Shown piece by piece: positions 7,249-16,746 of a stretch of DNA of 64,000 bases. This DNA is from Dictyoglomus sp. (GTDB lineage: Bacteria > Dictyoglomota > Dictyoglomia > Dictyoglomales > Dictyoglomaceae): contig JANXBZ010000004.1 of assembly GCA_025060475.1 (NCBI GenBank), positions 69,908-133,907 of the forward strand, given 5' to 3'. Every line of letters begins with the position of its first letter. The stretch's first letter is position 1. The position numbers and the translations under genes were made by a program. The notes under the pieces are model-generated. The model did no database searches and was not told the origin of the DNA. It saw only the letters and a program-made list of their open reading frames with translations.

Positions 7249-8781
7249 TTAACCCTCCTTTATAATTTTTCCGTTAAAAATATTTTTAACCTCTTCAGGA
7301 TCTATATCTATCTTTTCCTCTTTTATAATGGGAATATCCTCTTCTATGGTAATAAATTTAAGAGGTAAAGAGATATTAAATACTCTTTTAATCTCTTCTT
7401 CTATTAACTGTCTATTGGGAAGCTCTTCAATTCTCTCCTTTAAAAAGGTAAAATTCCTTGGAAAACCTAAAACTAATCTTCCATCATCGCTTATTTCAAG
7501 AACCTTTGCTTCCCTTAATATAGCCTCTAAAGATACCTTTCTTTTTTTAACCCTTTCTAAAACTTGACTCCATCTTTCTTTAATAGTATCTAAGGATAAA
7601 GGCGTCTTTGAAGAAGTCTCAGATTTTACCCTTATCTCTTCCTTAAGAGGCTCCTGCCCTACCTCTTTAACTTCTTCTTTGACTTCTTTTTCCGCCTCAG
7701 GTTTTATAAATAAAGGAAGAAGAAACATCTCTAAAATTAAGGGAGCACTAGTCAAATCCCTTAATCTATTTTCTAAATCCAATAAGGTATCAATTATTTC
7801 CTGAAGCCTTTTAACAGAAAAGATTTTTGTTTCTTCAAGTATTTCTTCATATTCTTCTTGAGTTAAGGATAAAATATTGGAGAGGCGCGGCTCTATCTTA
7901 ATAAGAATTAAATTTCTAAAGTGTTGTAATAACTCCCTCACAAATTGCTGGGGATTTTTTCCCAATTGAAATACTTGCTGGATAAGACGCCATCCTTCAT
8001 CTAAATTATAATTTCCTAAAGATTTTGCAAATTCATATACAAACTCATAAGTGGGAAGACCCAGAAGATGCCTTGCTAAATCCTCAGTTATTTCTTCCGA
8101 AGAAAATACTAAGAGTTGCTCTAAAAGACTTATGGCATCTCTCATGGAACCTTGAGATTGTATAGCTACTAATTTTAAAGCCCCCTCTGTAATATTTCCT
8201 CCTTCCTCTCTTGCAATTTTTTCTAAGTGTTCCTTTATTTCTTCCCTAGATAATCTTCTAAAGTCAAATCTCTGGCAACGAGACAGAATAGTTAGGGGAA
8301 CCCTTTGGGGTTCTGTAGTTGCTAATATAAATATTACATGCTCTGGGGGCTCTTCTAAAATTTTTAAAAGAGCATTGAATGCTTCTGTAGTTAACATATG
8401 AACCTCATCAATAATATACACTTTATATCTATCCCTTACAGGTAATAATCTTGCCTTTTCTCTTATATCTCTAATCTCATCAATTCCTCTGTTGGATGCT
8501 GCATCTATTTCAATCACATCTAAGCTATTTCCCTCAGAAATCTCTATACATGAATTACATTTTAAGCATGGATTTTCAGTGGGACCATTGACACAATTTA
8601 AAGATTTTGCAAGAAGCCTTGCAATAGTGGTTTTTCCTGTCCCTCTTGGTCCTGCAAAAAGATAGGCATGAGTAATACGCCCAAATCTTATACTATTTTT
8701 AAGAGTAATTACAATATGTTCCTGTCCTACAATCTCATCAAAGGTTTTTGGTCTCCATTTTCTATATAATGCTAAATGCAT
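7249..8781 (-). CDS. dnaX: DNA polymerase III subunit gamma/tau
   Basis: A 510-residue clamp-loader ATPase. It has Walker A GPRGTGKTTIA (near residue 45), a zinc module CVNGPTENPCLKCNSC (near 64), a Walker B region VYIIDEVHMLT (near 122) and the sensor-1 region ILATTEPQRVPLTILSRC near 152. The C-terminal 150 residues form the charged tau-like extension ending in an IEEDIPIIKEEKIDID region. It starts one base after the metG stop codon. An A7 run in the tau part at a GTT-AAA-AAA codon series is not an obvious programmed frameshift site. Confidence 0.97.
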   Translation of the reverse strand: MHLALYRKWRPKTFDEIVGQEHIVITLKNSIRFGRITHAYLFAGPRGTGKTTIARLLAKSLNCVNGPTENPCLKCNSCIEISEGNSLDVIEIDAASNRGIDEIRDIREKARLLPVRDRYKVYIIDEVHMLTTEAFNALLKILEEPPEHVIFILATTEPQRVPLTILSRCQRFDFRRLSREEIKEHLEKIAREEGGNITEGALKLVAIQSQGSMRDAISLLEQLLVFSSEEITEDLARHLLGLPTYEFVYEFAKSLGNYNLDEGWRLIQQVFQLGKNPQQFVRELLQHFRNLILIKIEPRLSNILSLTQEEYEEILEETKIFSVKRLQEIIDTLLDLENRLRDLTSAPLILEMFLLPLFIKPEAEKEVKEEVKEVGQEPLKEEIRVKSETSSKTPLSLDTIKERWSQVLERVKKRKVSLEAILREAKVLEISDDGRLVLGFPRNFTFLKERIEELPNRQLIEEEIKRVFNISLPLKFITIEEDIPIIKEEKIDIDPEEVKNIFNGKIIKEG

Positions 8782-10653
8782 TTAACTCACCTTGGCTCCC
8801 AAAGATAAATCTTTATCTATAGTTAAGATAGAAAGTCTACCCTTATCATCGGTTCCTGCAAGAAGCATACCATTAGAGACATATCCCCTTATTTTTGCTG
8901 GCTCCAAATTGGCAAGAACCACTATTTTTTTACCAATGAGTTCTTCAGGAGTATAATATTGAGCTATTCCTGCGACAATTTGTCTTCTCTCAAAACCTAA
9001 ATCTATCTCTAAAAGAAGCAGTTTATCACTATTTTCTATCTTTCTTGCGGATAAAACTTCTGCAATTCTCAAATCTAACTTCTTAAAGTCCTCAATACTT
9101 ATCAAAGAAATTTCTTCTTTCTCTTCTTTAATTTCAACTTTTGGGAATAAAACTTTGCCCTTTACTACTTTTTGTCCCACAGGAATTTTAGCATCCCATA
9201 ACAAATCCCATGCAAACTGCTTATCTTTATAACCCAATTGATCCTGGATTTTCTCCGCAGTCTCAGGAATAAAAGGATAAAGAAGGATAGAAATTTTTCT
9301 TAATGTTTCCAAAAGAGAATAGACAACAGTATTAAGAATTTCTTTCTTTCCTTCTTTCTCCAAATTCCATGGCGCGGACTGATCAATATATCTATTGGCG
9401 GATTGGATTATCTCCCAAATAGAGATAAGAGCAGAGGAGGGATTAAAATTCTCCATAGAATATTCTACCTTTTTTATAGCATTTTCTGTTATTTCAAATA
9501 ATTCCTTTTCTCTTTCTCCAAAAGATGAGGGCTCTGGAACTTTTCCTTGCGTATATTTTTCAGTAACAGTAATTACTCTATTTAAAAGATTTCCTAGATC
9601 ATTTGCCAAATCCGATTGATATCTTCTATGGAAGGCAGAATCAGAATACTCTCCATCTAAGCCTAAAGGCACTTCTCTTAAGAGGAAATACCTTAAAGCA
9701 TCTACCCCATATAAGTCCATAAGCTCATGGGGATCTATTCTATTTCCCTTTGATTTTGAAATCTTGCCTCCTCTTATGGTCCAGAATCCATGAGCTAAAA
9801 TAGTTCTTGGCAAAGGAAGATCTAAAGCCATTAGAATTGCAGGCCAGATTATAGCATGAAATCTTAATATATCCTTTCCAATAAGATGAATATCCGCAGG
9901 CCAATATCTATCAAATCTTTCATTATCTTCTCTCAGATATCCTAAGGCACTTATATAGTTGATTAATGCATCAAACCAAACATAAACAGTATGTTTAGGA
10001 TCAAAAGGAACAGGAACCCCCCATTTTACAGTAGATCTTGTAGCACTAATATCCTTTAATCCCTGCTTTATAAAACTTATTACTTCATTTCTTCGAGATT
10101 CAGGAAATACAAATTGGGGATGCTCCTCTATATATTTAAGTAGGGGCTCGGTAAACTGTGAAAGCTTAAAATAATAAGTCTCCTCTTCCAGCCATTCCAC
10201 AGGTCTTTCACAATTAGGACATTTCCCTTCTTTTAATTCTTCTTCTCCCCAATAGGTCTCGCAAGGAGTGCAATACCAGCCCGCATAACTTCCTTTATAT
10301 AAATATCCTTTATCATATAGCTTTTGGAAAATTCTTTGCACCACTATTTCATGTCTTTCCTGAGTAGTCCTTATAAAATCATCATTGGTTATTCCCATTC
10401 TCTCCCAAGTTTTTATAAATTTCTCCGCCATCATATCCACAAATTCCTTGGGAGTAAATCCCCTTTCCTCTGCAGACCTTGCAAGCTTTGGTCCATGCTC
10501 ATCTAATCCCGTTAAGAAAAAAACATCATAGTCTCTCAATCTATAATAACGAGCAAAGGTATCAGCAACCACAGTGCAATAAGCAGTACCTATATGTGGC
10601 TCAGAATTAGAATAATATATAGGAGTAGTTATATAAAACTTTCTCCTTGCCAC
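8782..10653 (-). CDS. metG: Methionyl-tRNA synthetase with C-terminal tRNA-binding domain
   Basis: A class I synthetase charging tRNA-Met. Visible motifs are the HIGH-type PHIGTAY, zinc-binding CTPCETYWGEEELK...CPNC, and KISKSKGN (KMSKS loop). The last 110 or so residues form an EMAP/Trbp111-like tRNA-binding domain (DFKKLDLRIAEVL, ...NLEPAKIRGYVSNGM). I prefer the GTG at 10653 (623 residues) because AAAGGAG lies 8 bases before it and the promoter at 10691-10719 would leave almost no leader for an ATG at 10674. The upstream ATG would add seven residues. First gene of the long metG-porB unit. Confidence 0.95.
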   Translation of the reverse strand: MARRKFYITTPIYYSNSEPHIGTAYCTVVADTFARYYRLRDYDVFFLTGLDEHGPKLARSAEERGFTPKEFVDMMAEKFIKTWERMGITNDDFIRTTQERHEIVVQRIFQKLYDKGYLYKGSYAGWYCTPCETYWGEEELKEGKCPNCERPVEWLEEETYYFKLSQFTEPLLKYIEEHPQFVFPESRRNEVISFIKQGLKDISATRSTVKWGVPVPFDPKHTVYVWFDALINYISALGYLREDNERFDRYWPADIHLIGKDILRFHAIIWPAILMALDLPLPRTILAHGFWTIRGGKISKSKGNRIDPHELMDLYGVDALRYFLLREVPLGLDGEYSDSAFHRRYQSDLANDLGNLLNRVITVTEKYTQGKVPEPSSFGEREKELFEITENAIKKVEYSMENFNPSSALISIWEIIQSANRYIDQSAPWNLEKEGKKEILNTVVYSLLETLRKISILLYPFIPETAEKIQDQLGYKDKQFAWDLLWDAKIPVGQKVVKGKVLFPKVEIKEEKEEISLISIEDFKKLDLRIAEVLSARKIENSDKLLLLEIDLGFERRQIVAGIAQYYTPEELIGKKIVVLANLEPAKIRGYVSNGMLLAGTDDKGRLSILTIDKDLSLGAKVS

Positions 10654-10690
10654 TTTTTTCGCTCCTTTCACCATTTAAAATTCCTTGATA

Positions 10691-10719
10691 ATAATACAAC
10701 TTAGTAAGGGGAGTGTCAA
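10691..10719 (-). promoter_or_regulatory. Promoter of metG-dnaX-ybaB-recR-porCDAB
   Basis: On the minus strand a perfect TTGACA (10719-10714) and TATTAT (10696-10691) are separated by 17 bases, with predicted start near 10684. It is the only clear promoter seen upstream of the eight tightly packed genes. Confidence 0.8.
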
Positions 10720-10731
10720 TAAAAGGGGGGA

Positions 10732-13203
10732 TTACCAGATAAAAGATATTTGTAAACCTAATCTTATAGAATGATAATATTTCTCATTTTTTCTATAATA
10801 AATACTTTCAAAAAATATTTTACTATTATTATCTTTAATGGGAAAAATCTCTATTAAATTTTTCCATCGAAGGGAAAAATCCGAATAATCTTCCTTTAGA
10901 AGAGAAATACTAAAATCTATAGCCCCAAAATTTCTATTATAAGAAAGGGAATAGGAAGAGGTGATATAACTTGAGATATTTTGATTACTCTCTCTTTTCT
11001 CATTGAAATAAGAAAGGGATAGTTTTCCATTAAGAAAAGGAAGATCTGAAGAAATTTTAAAATTACTTAATTTCAAAAGATAATTAGAATATAAAGATTC
11101 TCTAAAATTATATATTCCTTGAAGGTTCATAAAGGAAATATTACCTTTAAAGGAGAAGGAGAAAGTTTTTACTAAACTTGTTGTAGTTTCTTGATATGTG
11201 TAGCCTTGATAAAATTCAAAAGGAGAGGAACGATAGGAGATATTTAGAGAAATATTTTTTTTATTCTCTTCAAAATATTGGGAGAAAGAAAAATTTAGCC
11301 ACAAATTGGAAATTAGCTCTCCATATAAGGATAAAGAAAAGTTTCTTTTTATAAAGCCGTTATCATCAAAAACTATAAACTTAGGATTTATGCTAAATTT
11401 ATCTCTTTTAAGATTCAATGAAATTTCATCCCTTTTATAATAGCTTTTTTCAGGAAGGAGATATTTATAGAAAATTAAGATACTTAATCCTGAGAAAGGA
11501 GGATTCTTTTCCTTATCATCTATAAAAAATATTTGCAAGGTTTTGTCTATCAATTTAATCTCTACAGTATAAGTTTTTGGCTCTTCTGAGGGAAGATAGT
11601 AGGTAAAAGTCCCTCCATCCTCCACATAAATATTATTTATGTAAACTTTTATACTTTCTGGTATGGGTTTGTAGGTTAGGGTGAATTCATATTGATATCC
11701 GTCCGCAATATAATTTTCCATTGCTTCTAAGGGAAAATCAGGCTTAAAATTCGTATTCTCTTGATAACTTTCTCCGAACAAAAGGTTAAAATTTTGGGAG
11801 AATACATTTATATAAAAGGAATTATTCCTTTGATTTAATAAAAGAATATCAGAAGTATAAGTATCTTTAACTTGAAAGTTAAGATTCACCTTTGAATTAG
11901 AGTTTTGAGAACTAAAGGAGAATCCTTTTAAAAATTCTTTTTTAACATCTTCCTTGTTTTCTTGGATATAAAAGGAAATAGGAATTTCTTTATAGTTAAA
12001 AGTAATCTTCTTAATATCCTTTTCTCTATCCCTTAATTCATTACTCCATATTCCAGAAAGAGAAAATCTTGAAAAGTCAACAGATATACTCTGCCTTAAA
12101 TTTTGATAAAAATATCTATAATCTTCCCTAAGATAATTCAAAGAATATGTAAGAAAAGAAAAAGGAGTATAATCTATATTTATCTTACTTCTAAATACTC
12201 CTTGAAGTATTTCAAAGTTACCTAAAATCTCCTTAAAATAGGGATAGTTTTCATCAACCTTTAAACTTTCTCCTTCTATACTAATATTCCTTCCTTTATA
12301 GCCAAAATTTAAATTATACGCTCTTCCCTCCCAAATATTATTTAACAGGCCTTGGGATACTGAAAGATTAAAAAAATTTTCTCCCCATTCTTTTAAAAAG
12401 GAAAAATCTATAAATTTTCTGTTTATTTGAGAAGAAAAATCATCTATATTTAAAAAAGTTAAAGAAAAGGGAGGATAATCTAAATCTAATCCCCAAAGGT
12501 TATATGCTTGGGGAGCAAATCCTCTAACTTCATATTCTATTAATATAAGATCTTCTTGGGATATAACCTCTGTAAAATATAAAATTCCATAGGAATAATC
12601 TATAATATAATCCACATCTCTTTCTAAAAGCCTTCCATTGAGATAAACTTTTTCTTTCCCTGGGACTAAATAAAAATCTGAGATAATATAGGGACCTTGA
12701 GTATCATTTCCATAAAAACTTTTCTGCTTTTTTGTACTTTCAACCTTTGCTAATAACCCCTTAAGGGAAAGATTATCATTTTGAAATTTTATCTCAAAAC
12801 CATTTATATTTTTTTTCCATAACGTTAAATAGGAGAAAGATTCTTGAAAGTTGTTATTAAACACTCCTTCCCAATTTTTATATTTAATACTAATAGATAT
12901 TTGATCCTGAGGATTATATCCTGTCGAGAAGTTCAGGCTAACAGAAAGAAGATCTGTAATCTGTTTTAGTGATATTCTTCCCTTCAGTTGATAATTGAGT
13001 CCAGGATAAAGAGAATTTTGGAATTCAAAAAGATGTCTATCTCCAAAAACCCAAATATACGAAGGATCCATATATCCTTCTCCATGAAAATCCCAAGTCT
13101 GGGAAAAAAGAGAATTCATAAAGAGGAGAAAGATAATATGGAAAGCGAAGAGTCTAAAATAAGTCTTAATCTTACCTTTGAAGTCTGAACCTTTACTTTC
13201 CAC
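10732..13203 (-). CDS. Large envelope beta-barrel-like protein, unknown family
   Basis: An 823-residue protein. After a charged leader, a hydrophobic segment (FHIIFLLFMNSLFSQ) looks like a signal peptide. The rest is almost entirely alternating aromatic/polar strands (for example SLNISYRSSPFEFYQGYTYQ), as in outer-membrane barrels, ending GLQISFIW with a terminal aromatic. Near residue 185 is VYLNGRLLERDVDYIIDY followed by SYGILYFTE, a repeated-domain style motif found in large bacterial surface proteins. The start is GTG and overlaps the upstream gene by 88 bases with no later alternative before the signal peptide, so coupling is likely. I do not recognise the family. It neighbours a PorV-like gene and a secreted protease. 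Confidence 0.75.
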   Translation of the reverse strand: MESKGSDFKGKIKTYFRLFAFHIIFLLFMNSLFSQTWDFHGEGYMDPSYIWVFGDRHLFEFQNSLYPGLNYQLKGRISLKQITDLLSVSLNFSTGYNPQDQISISIKYKNWEGVFNNNFQESFSYLTLWKKNINGFEIKFQNDNLSLKGLLAKVESTKKQKSFYGNDTQGPYIISDFYLVPGKEKVYLNGRLLERDVDYIIDYSYGILYFTEVISQEDLILIEYEVRGFAPQAYNLWGLDLDYPPFSLTFLNIDDFSSQINRKFIDFSFLKEWGENFFNLSVSQGLLNNIWEGRAYNLNFGYKGRNISIEGESLKVDENYPYFKEILGNFEILQGVFRSKINIDYTPFSFLTYSLNYLREDYRYFYQNLRQSISVDFSRFSLSGIWSNELRDREKDIKKITFNYKEIPISFYIQENKEDVKKEFLKGFSFSSQNSNSKVNLNFQVKDTYTSDILLLNQRNNSFYINVFSQNFNLLFGESYQENTNFKPDFPLEAMENYIADGYQYEFTLTYKPIPESIKVYINNIYVEDGGTFTYYLPSEEPKTYTVEIKLIDKTLQIFFIDDKEKNPPFSGLSILIFYKYLLPEKSYYKRDEISLNLKRDKFSINPKFIVFDDNGFIKRNFSLSLYGELISNLWLNFSFSQYFEENKKNISLNISYRSSPFEFYQGYTYQETTTSLVKTFSFSFKGNISFMNLQGIYNFRESLYSNYLLKLSNFKISSDLPFLNGKLSLSYFNEKRESNQNISSYITSSYSLSYNRNFGAIDFSISLLKEDYSDFSLRWKNLIEIFPIKDNNSKIFFESIYYRKNEKYYHSIRLGLQISFIW

Positions 13204-13700
13204 TCTTTTTCTCTTTTTTCCTCAATTTCCCAAGAAAAATCTTCTTTCTCCTTTATAAATCCTTTTCCCAATAAAAAATATTTTATCACTTCCTCTAAAT
13301 TTTTCTCAGGATCCTCTATAATCCTTTCAATACTTCTTATTATCCATCCCCTTTTCCTTTCATCTCCAGCAAACTCAATAATACAAGATACCTTATCCGA
13401 AGGTTTTAAAAAATAACATAAAAGAAGGTTTCTATTCTCTGGAAGAAGTAAAAGATCTAAGGAAGGATTCAAAGATAGAGGAAAGGCAAGAATAATATCA
13501 CCTTCCTTTGCAAAATTTCTAAAACCTCCTATACTTTCACTTTTTAAAATTTCCAAAACTAACTCCACATATGGAAAATCACCAATAATTACCGACTTTA
13601 CCCTTGCAATAACTTTACTTCTATTCTCTATTATAGGTACTCGAGCCCATATAATATTGGAGATTAAAATAAAAAATATAATAAAATATAAGAATCTCAT
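13116..13700 (-). CDS. Small secreted protein of unknown function
   Basis: About 194 residues with an N-terminal signal peptide (MRFLYFIIFFILISNIIWA). The mature part has a beta-rich domain (VIARVKSVIIGDFPYVELVLEIL) followed by a helical segment and a Lys/Glu-rich stretch. I know no family for it. I choose the ATG at 13700 because AAGGAAGGTG lies 6 bases upstream; the GTG at 13709 would be part of that ribosome binding site. It is the first gene of a two-gene unit with the barrel-like protein, with an 88-base overlap, so the two products probably work together in the envelope. Confidence 0.65.
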   Translation of the reverse strand: MRFLYFIIFFILISNIIWARVPIIENRSKVIARVKSVIIGDFPYVELVLEILKSESIGGFRNFAKEGDIILAFPLSLNPSLDLLLLPENRNLLLCYFLKPSDKVSCIIEFAGDERKRGWIIRSIERIIEDPEKNLEEVIKYFLLGKGFIKEKEDFSWEIEEKREKEWKVKVQTSKVRLRLILDSSLSILSFSSL

Positions 13701-13722
13701 TAAAATCACCTTCCTTTAATGG

Positions 13723-13751
13723 AGTATAGGAAAAAACTAAGATTTTGTCAA
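13723..13751 (-). promoter_or_regulatory. Promoter of the secreted protein/barrel unit
   Basis: TTGACA (13751-13746) and TATACT (13728-13723) on the minus strand with a 17-base spacer. The predicted start near 13716 leaves a leader of about 16 bases that holds the AAGGAAGG ribosome binding site, which supports the ATG at 13700. Confidence 0.8.
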
Positions 13752-13832
13752 AAAAGATATTAAATTCTTAATAAAAATTTAAAAATTATATGTTATAATT
13801 TAGCCAAACTCCGAAAAGAGGGAGGTTGTGAT

Positions 13833-15842
13833 ATGCGAAAAGTAATAGGATTTTTGGTATTTCTTATTTTAATTTTATCCTTCACCTCTGCAGAAACTTT
13901 ACCCCTAACTAAAGTTAAAATAATGCCTCCTCATGAAAAACTTATTGAGAAGAAGCTAAAATTGCCTACTTTACCAGAAATAGCACCAGTAAGTATTCCT
14001 AAGGATAAAAAAATCTATGGAATTATAGAAAAGGCAGAAGGCGTGGGAAAAGCTATCGTTATTCCTGTGCATTTTACTGATAAACCAAAACAGCCTGATA
14101 ATGTGATTCCTTCAAATTATTTTGATATTCTTTTCAATAGTACTGGAGCAAATTGGAGTTCCATTAATCCCTATAATAAGGGAAGCGTAAGAGATTTTAT
14201 AAAAGAAAATTCATACAATATATTTGACATAAGTGCTACCATTCTTCCCTGGTATACTGCTCAGAGAACTTATACCTATTATATAAATGATGGAAATTAT
14301 GGATTTAATGGGGGAGTATTTGTCTTAGTTCAGGAAGTTCTTCAGCATGCAGTAAATTCAGGATATGATTTGAGAAATTTTGATGTAATTTTCATAATTC
14401 ATAGTGGAGAAGGAGCGGAATGGACAGGAAATGTAAATGATATTTGGTCTCATGCATCCACGGTCTATGTAAACATAGGAGGACAAAATGTTCCCATAAG
14501 ATATTCCATAGAACCAGAATATATGAAAGATAATAATGTAATTATTCCCATGACCGTTGGAGTTTTTGTCCATGAAATGGGACATTCCTTTGGACAACTT
14601 CCTGACCTTTATGATAGAGACTATTCTTCATATGGTCTTGGAAGATGGAGCTTAATGGCAGGAGGATCTTGGAATGGACCACAGAGTCCCAGTGGATATA
14701 CCATAGGAGGATCTCCCTCGCATTTTGATGCATGGTGTAAGATTCAACTAGGATGGATAACTCCTATTGTTCCTAAAGATAATCTAACTAATGTAAATAT
14801 TCCTCCTGTAGAAACAAATCCTGTAGTTTATAAGCTTTGGACCGATGGTGTAGAAGGAGATCAATATTTCTTGCTAGAAAATAGAAGAAAAATAGGTTTT
14901 GATTCCTATTTAAGAGGAGAAGGGCTTCTTATTTACCATGTGGATGAGAAGATGAGAGGATCTCAGAATGACTACGAATGGTATCCAGGACTTGATCCCT
15001 CAAAACATTATTTGGTTGCATTAGAGCAGGCGGACGGAAAATGGGATCTAGAAAAAAAAGTTAACAGTGGAGATTCTGGAGATCCATACCCTGGATCTAC
15101 AAATAAAACTATCTTTGATGAAAATAGCACTCCTAACAGCAAAGCTTATTTTGAAATTCCCACAGGAGTTGCTGTAAAAAATATCACAGTTTCTGGACAA
15201 AATATAATAGCAAATATATATGTTTCTTCAATACAATTAAATGTATCGCCAGTTTTTGATCCTAACAAAGAAAATTGTATAATTATGTTACTTCTCATTA
15301 GAAGTTATATTTTAACAATAAATGTTTATGATACCTTAAATGGACAAAAAAATAATCTTGTAAAAACTATAGTTAATAATCAAAAAGTTAATAATGGAAG
15401 CTATAATTATACTTGGAATGGAAGAGATGAAACAAATACCTTACTTCCCAATGGAAAATACATTATAGAAGCGATAGCAAAGGATGAGATAGGTAACTCT
15501 AAATCCATATCCGCAACTACAACTCTTAATTCAGGACAACCCCTTTCCTTTGTAAATGTCACAAGATTTACAAAATCTTTTAATCCCAAGACAGGACCAG
15601 CAGAGATATTCTTTAATCTTACCCAAGATGCAAAGGTAAGATTTATTGTCTATAACCTTGCTGGAGAAAAAGTATATGAAAGGGATCTTGGATATCTTTT
15701 TGCAGGAAATCATAAAATAGAATGGGAAGGAATAAATTGGAAAGGAATTTATCTACCCAACGGACTTTATCTATTCCAGCTTGTTGCAGAATCCTCTCAA
15801 GGTGAATCAAGAATAAACAGATTCATTGGAATCCTGAAATAA
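13833..15842 (+). CDS. Secreted M6-family metalloprotease with FlgD-like C-terminal domain
   Basis: A 669-residue protein with a signal peptide (to about residue 20). The zinc protease signature HEMGHSFGQLPDLYD (HExxH near residue 248) and GLGRWSLMAGG place it in the M6/immune-inhibitor-A group. Residues from about 470 form two FlgD-type Ig-like repeats (NVYDTLNGQK...LPNGKYIIEAIAKDE and VYNLAGEKVYERDL...LPNGLYLFQLVAE). Such C-terminal repeats often act in surface anchoring or secretion. A hydrophobic stretch IIMLLLIRSYIL (near 483) is out of character for this fold and may mark a short out-of-frame segment. A TATAAT at 13794-13799 and GAGGGAGGT precede the start. A PorV-like gene follows after 16 bases. 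Confidence 0.9.
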   Translation: MRKVIGFLVFLILILSFTSAETLPLTKVKIMPPHEKLIEKKLKLPTLPEIAPVSIPKDKKIYGIIEKAEGVGKAIVIPVHFTDKPKQPDNVIPSNYFDILFNSTGANWSSINPYNKGSVRDFIKENSYNIFDISATILPWYTAQRTYTYYINDGNYGFNGGVFVLVQEVLQHAVNSGYDLRNFDVIFIIHSGEGAEWTGNVNDIWSHASTVYVNIGGQNVPIRYSIEPEYMKDNNVIIPMTVGVFVHEMGHSFGQLPDLYDRDYSSYGLGRWSLMAGGSWNGPQSPSGYTIGGSPSHFDAWCKIQLGWITPIVPKDNLTNVNIPPVETNPVVYKLWTDGVEGDQYFLLENRRKIGFDSYLRGEGLLIYHVDEKMRGSQNDYEWYPGLDPSKHYLVALEQADGKWDLEKKVNSGDSGDPYPGSTNKTIFDENSTPNSKAYFEIPTGVAVKNITVSGQNIIANIYVSSIQLNVSPVFDPNKENCIIMLLLIRSYILTINVYDTLNGQKNNLVKTIVNNQKVNNGSYNYTWNGRDETNTLLPNGKYIIEAIAKDEIGNSKSISATTTLNSGQPLSFVNVTRFTKSFNPKTGPAEIFFNLTQDAKVRFIVYNLAGEKVYERDLGYLFAGNHKIEWEGINWKGIYLPNGLYLFQLVAESSQGESRINRFIGILK

Positions 15843-15858
15843 AAAAGGAGGCTTAGAT

Positions 15859-16710
15859 TTGATGAGAAAAATAATTTTTATATTAATAACAGGATTATTA
15901 ATTATAAATTATAGTTTTGCATCCTTTCCTCCAGTAACCCTAAATGCTCGAGCAGGAGCATTGGGAGAAGCCTACGTAGCTCTTTCCGATGACTGGGGAA
16001 GCCTTTATTATAACCCTGCAGGACTTTCTTTAGTAAATAAAAGAATAGTTGGATTTACCCATCTTACTCTTCCTGAAAGCTGGACCAACGTGGAATTTAT
16101 TGGTGGAGTTTTACCCATTGGAAATATAACCCTTGGTATTGGAGCATCTTTAAAGAATATTTCAAACACTGGAGAGCTTTTATTTCCCTTTTCTGAAAAT
16201 TCCTTTCAAGTAAGCTTAGGTGCTAAGGTTATACCAAATCTAAGTTTAGGAATAACAGGAAATCTTTATATGTCAACCTTGGATACAGAATCTGCCCAAG
16301 GATTTGGTTTAGATCTTGGAGCAATTTATGAAGTAAATCCCAATCTAAGATTAGGCTTAGCTTTATACAATCCCTTAAGTTTTCTTCAATGGTCTACAGG
16401 AACTGTAGAAAATATAGAAAGAAGGGATATAGTTTTAGGCTCCTTTTTAAGCCTAAATTTAGGTATACCTCTAAAAATTCTTTTTGATTTTTCTTTATTA
16501 GAAAAACCAAATTTTCTTAACAGAATTCATTTGGGAATAGAGACCAATCCTCTTTCTATGTTAGCCATAAGGGCAGGATATAATGGAGCAAAGGAAGGAA
16601 TAACATTAGGTTTTGGATTAAGTTTTTCAAGCTTTTATTTAGATTATGCCCTTTTATATACAAAAGCCCTTTCCAATCAACATATAATTAGCTTATCAGG
16701 AAGTTTTTAA
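15859..16710 (+). CDS. PorV/PorQ-family outer membrane protein
   Basis: A 283-residue predicted barrel with a signal peptide (to about residue 21). It has the family hallmark NARAGALGEAYVALSDDWG then SLYYNPAGLS near residue 30, as in PorV/PorQ and related FadL-like proteins. In Bacteroidetes, PorV is a shuttle of the type IX secretion system. Here it lies 16 bases behind a secreted protease with a FlgD-like C-terminal domain, and the two end at a shared strong terminator. A role in secreting or anchoring that protease is inference. Start ATG at 15859 or 15862; GGAGG lies upstream. Confidence 0.82.
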   Translation: MMRKIIFILITGLLIINYSFASFPPVTLNARAGALGEAYVALSDDWGSLYYNPAGLSLVNKRIVGFTHLTLPESWTNVEFIGGVLPIGNITLGIGASLKNISNTGELLFPFSENSFQVSLGAKVIPNLSLGITGNLYMSTLDTESAQGFGLDLGAIYEVNPNLRLGLALYNPLSFLQWSTGTVENIERRDIVLGSFLSLNLGIPLKILFDFSLLEKPNFLNRIHLGIETNPLSMLAIRAGYNGAKEGITLGFGLSFSSFYLDYALLYTKALSNQHIISLSGSF

Positions 16711-16746
16711 AAAAACCCCTCCCTTTTTAGAGGGAGGGGATTTTTT
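16711..16746. terminator. Bidirectional terminator
   Basis: A 9-bp stem CCCCTCCCT/AGGGAGGGG flanked by an A run on the left and a T run on the right separates the convergent PorV-like gene (plus) and dihydrolipoamide dehydrogenase (minus). It can serve both. Confidence 0.9.

Noticed and set aside
7535-7560. Possible programmed frameshift site (A7 run) in dnaX
   Set aside because: In frame the run is GTT AAA AAA AGA AAG, which does not give a good two-tRNA slip, and no stimulating hairpin was evident. The full-length frame continues normally.
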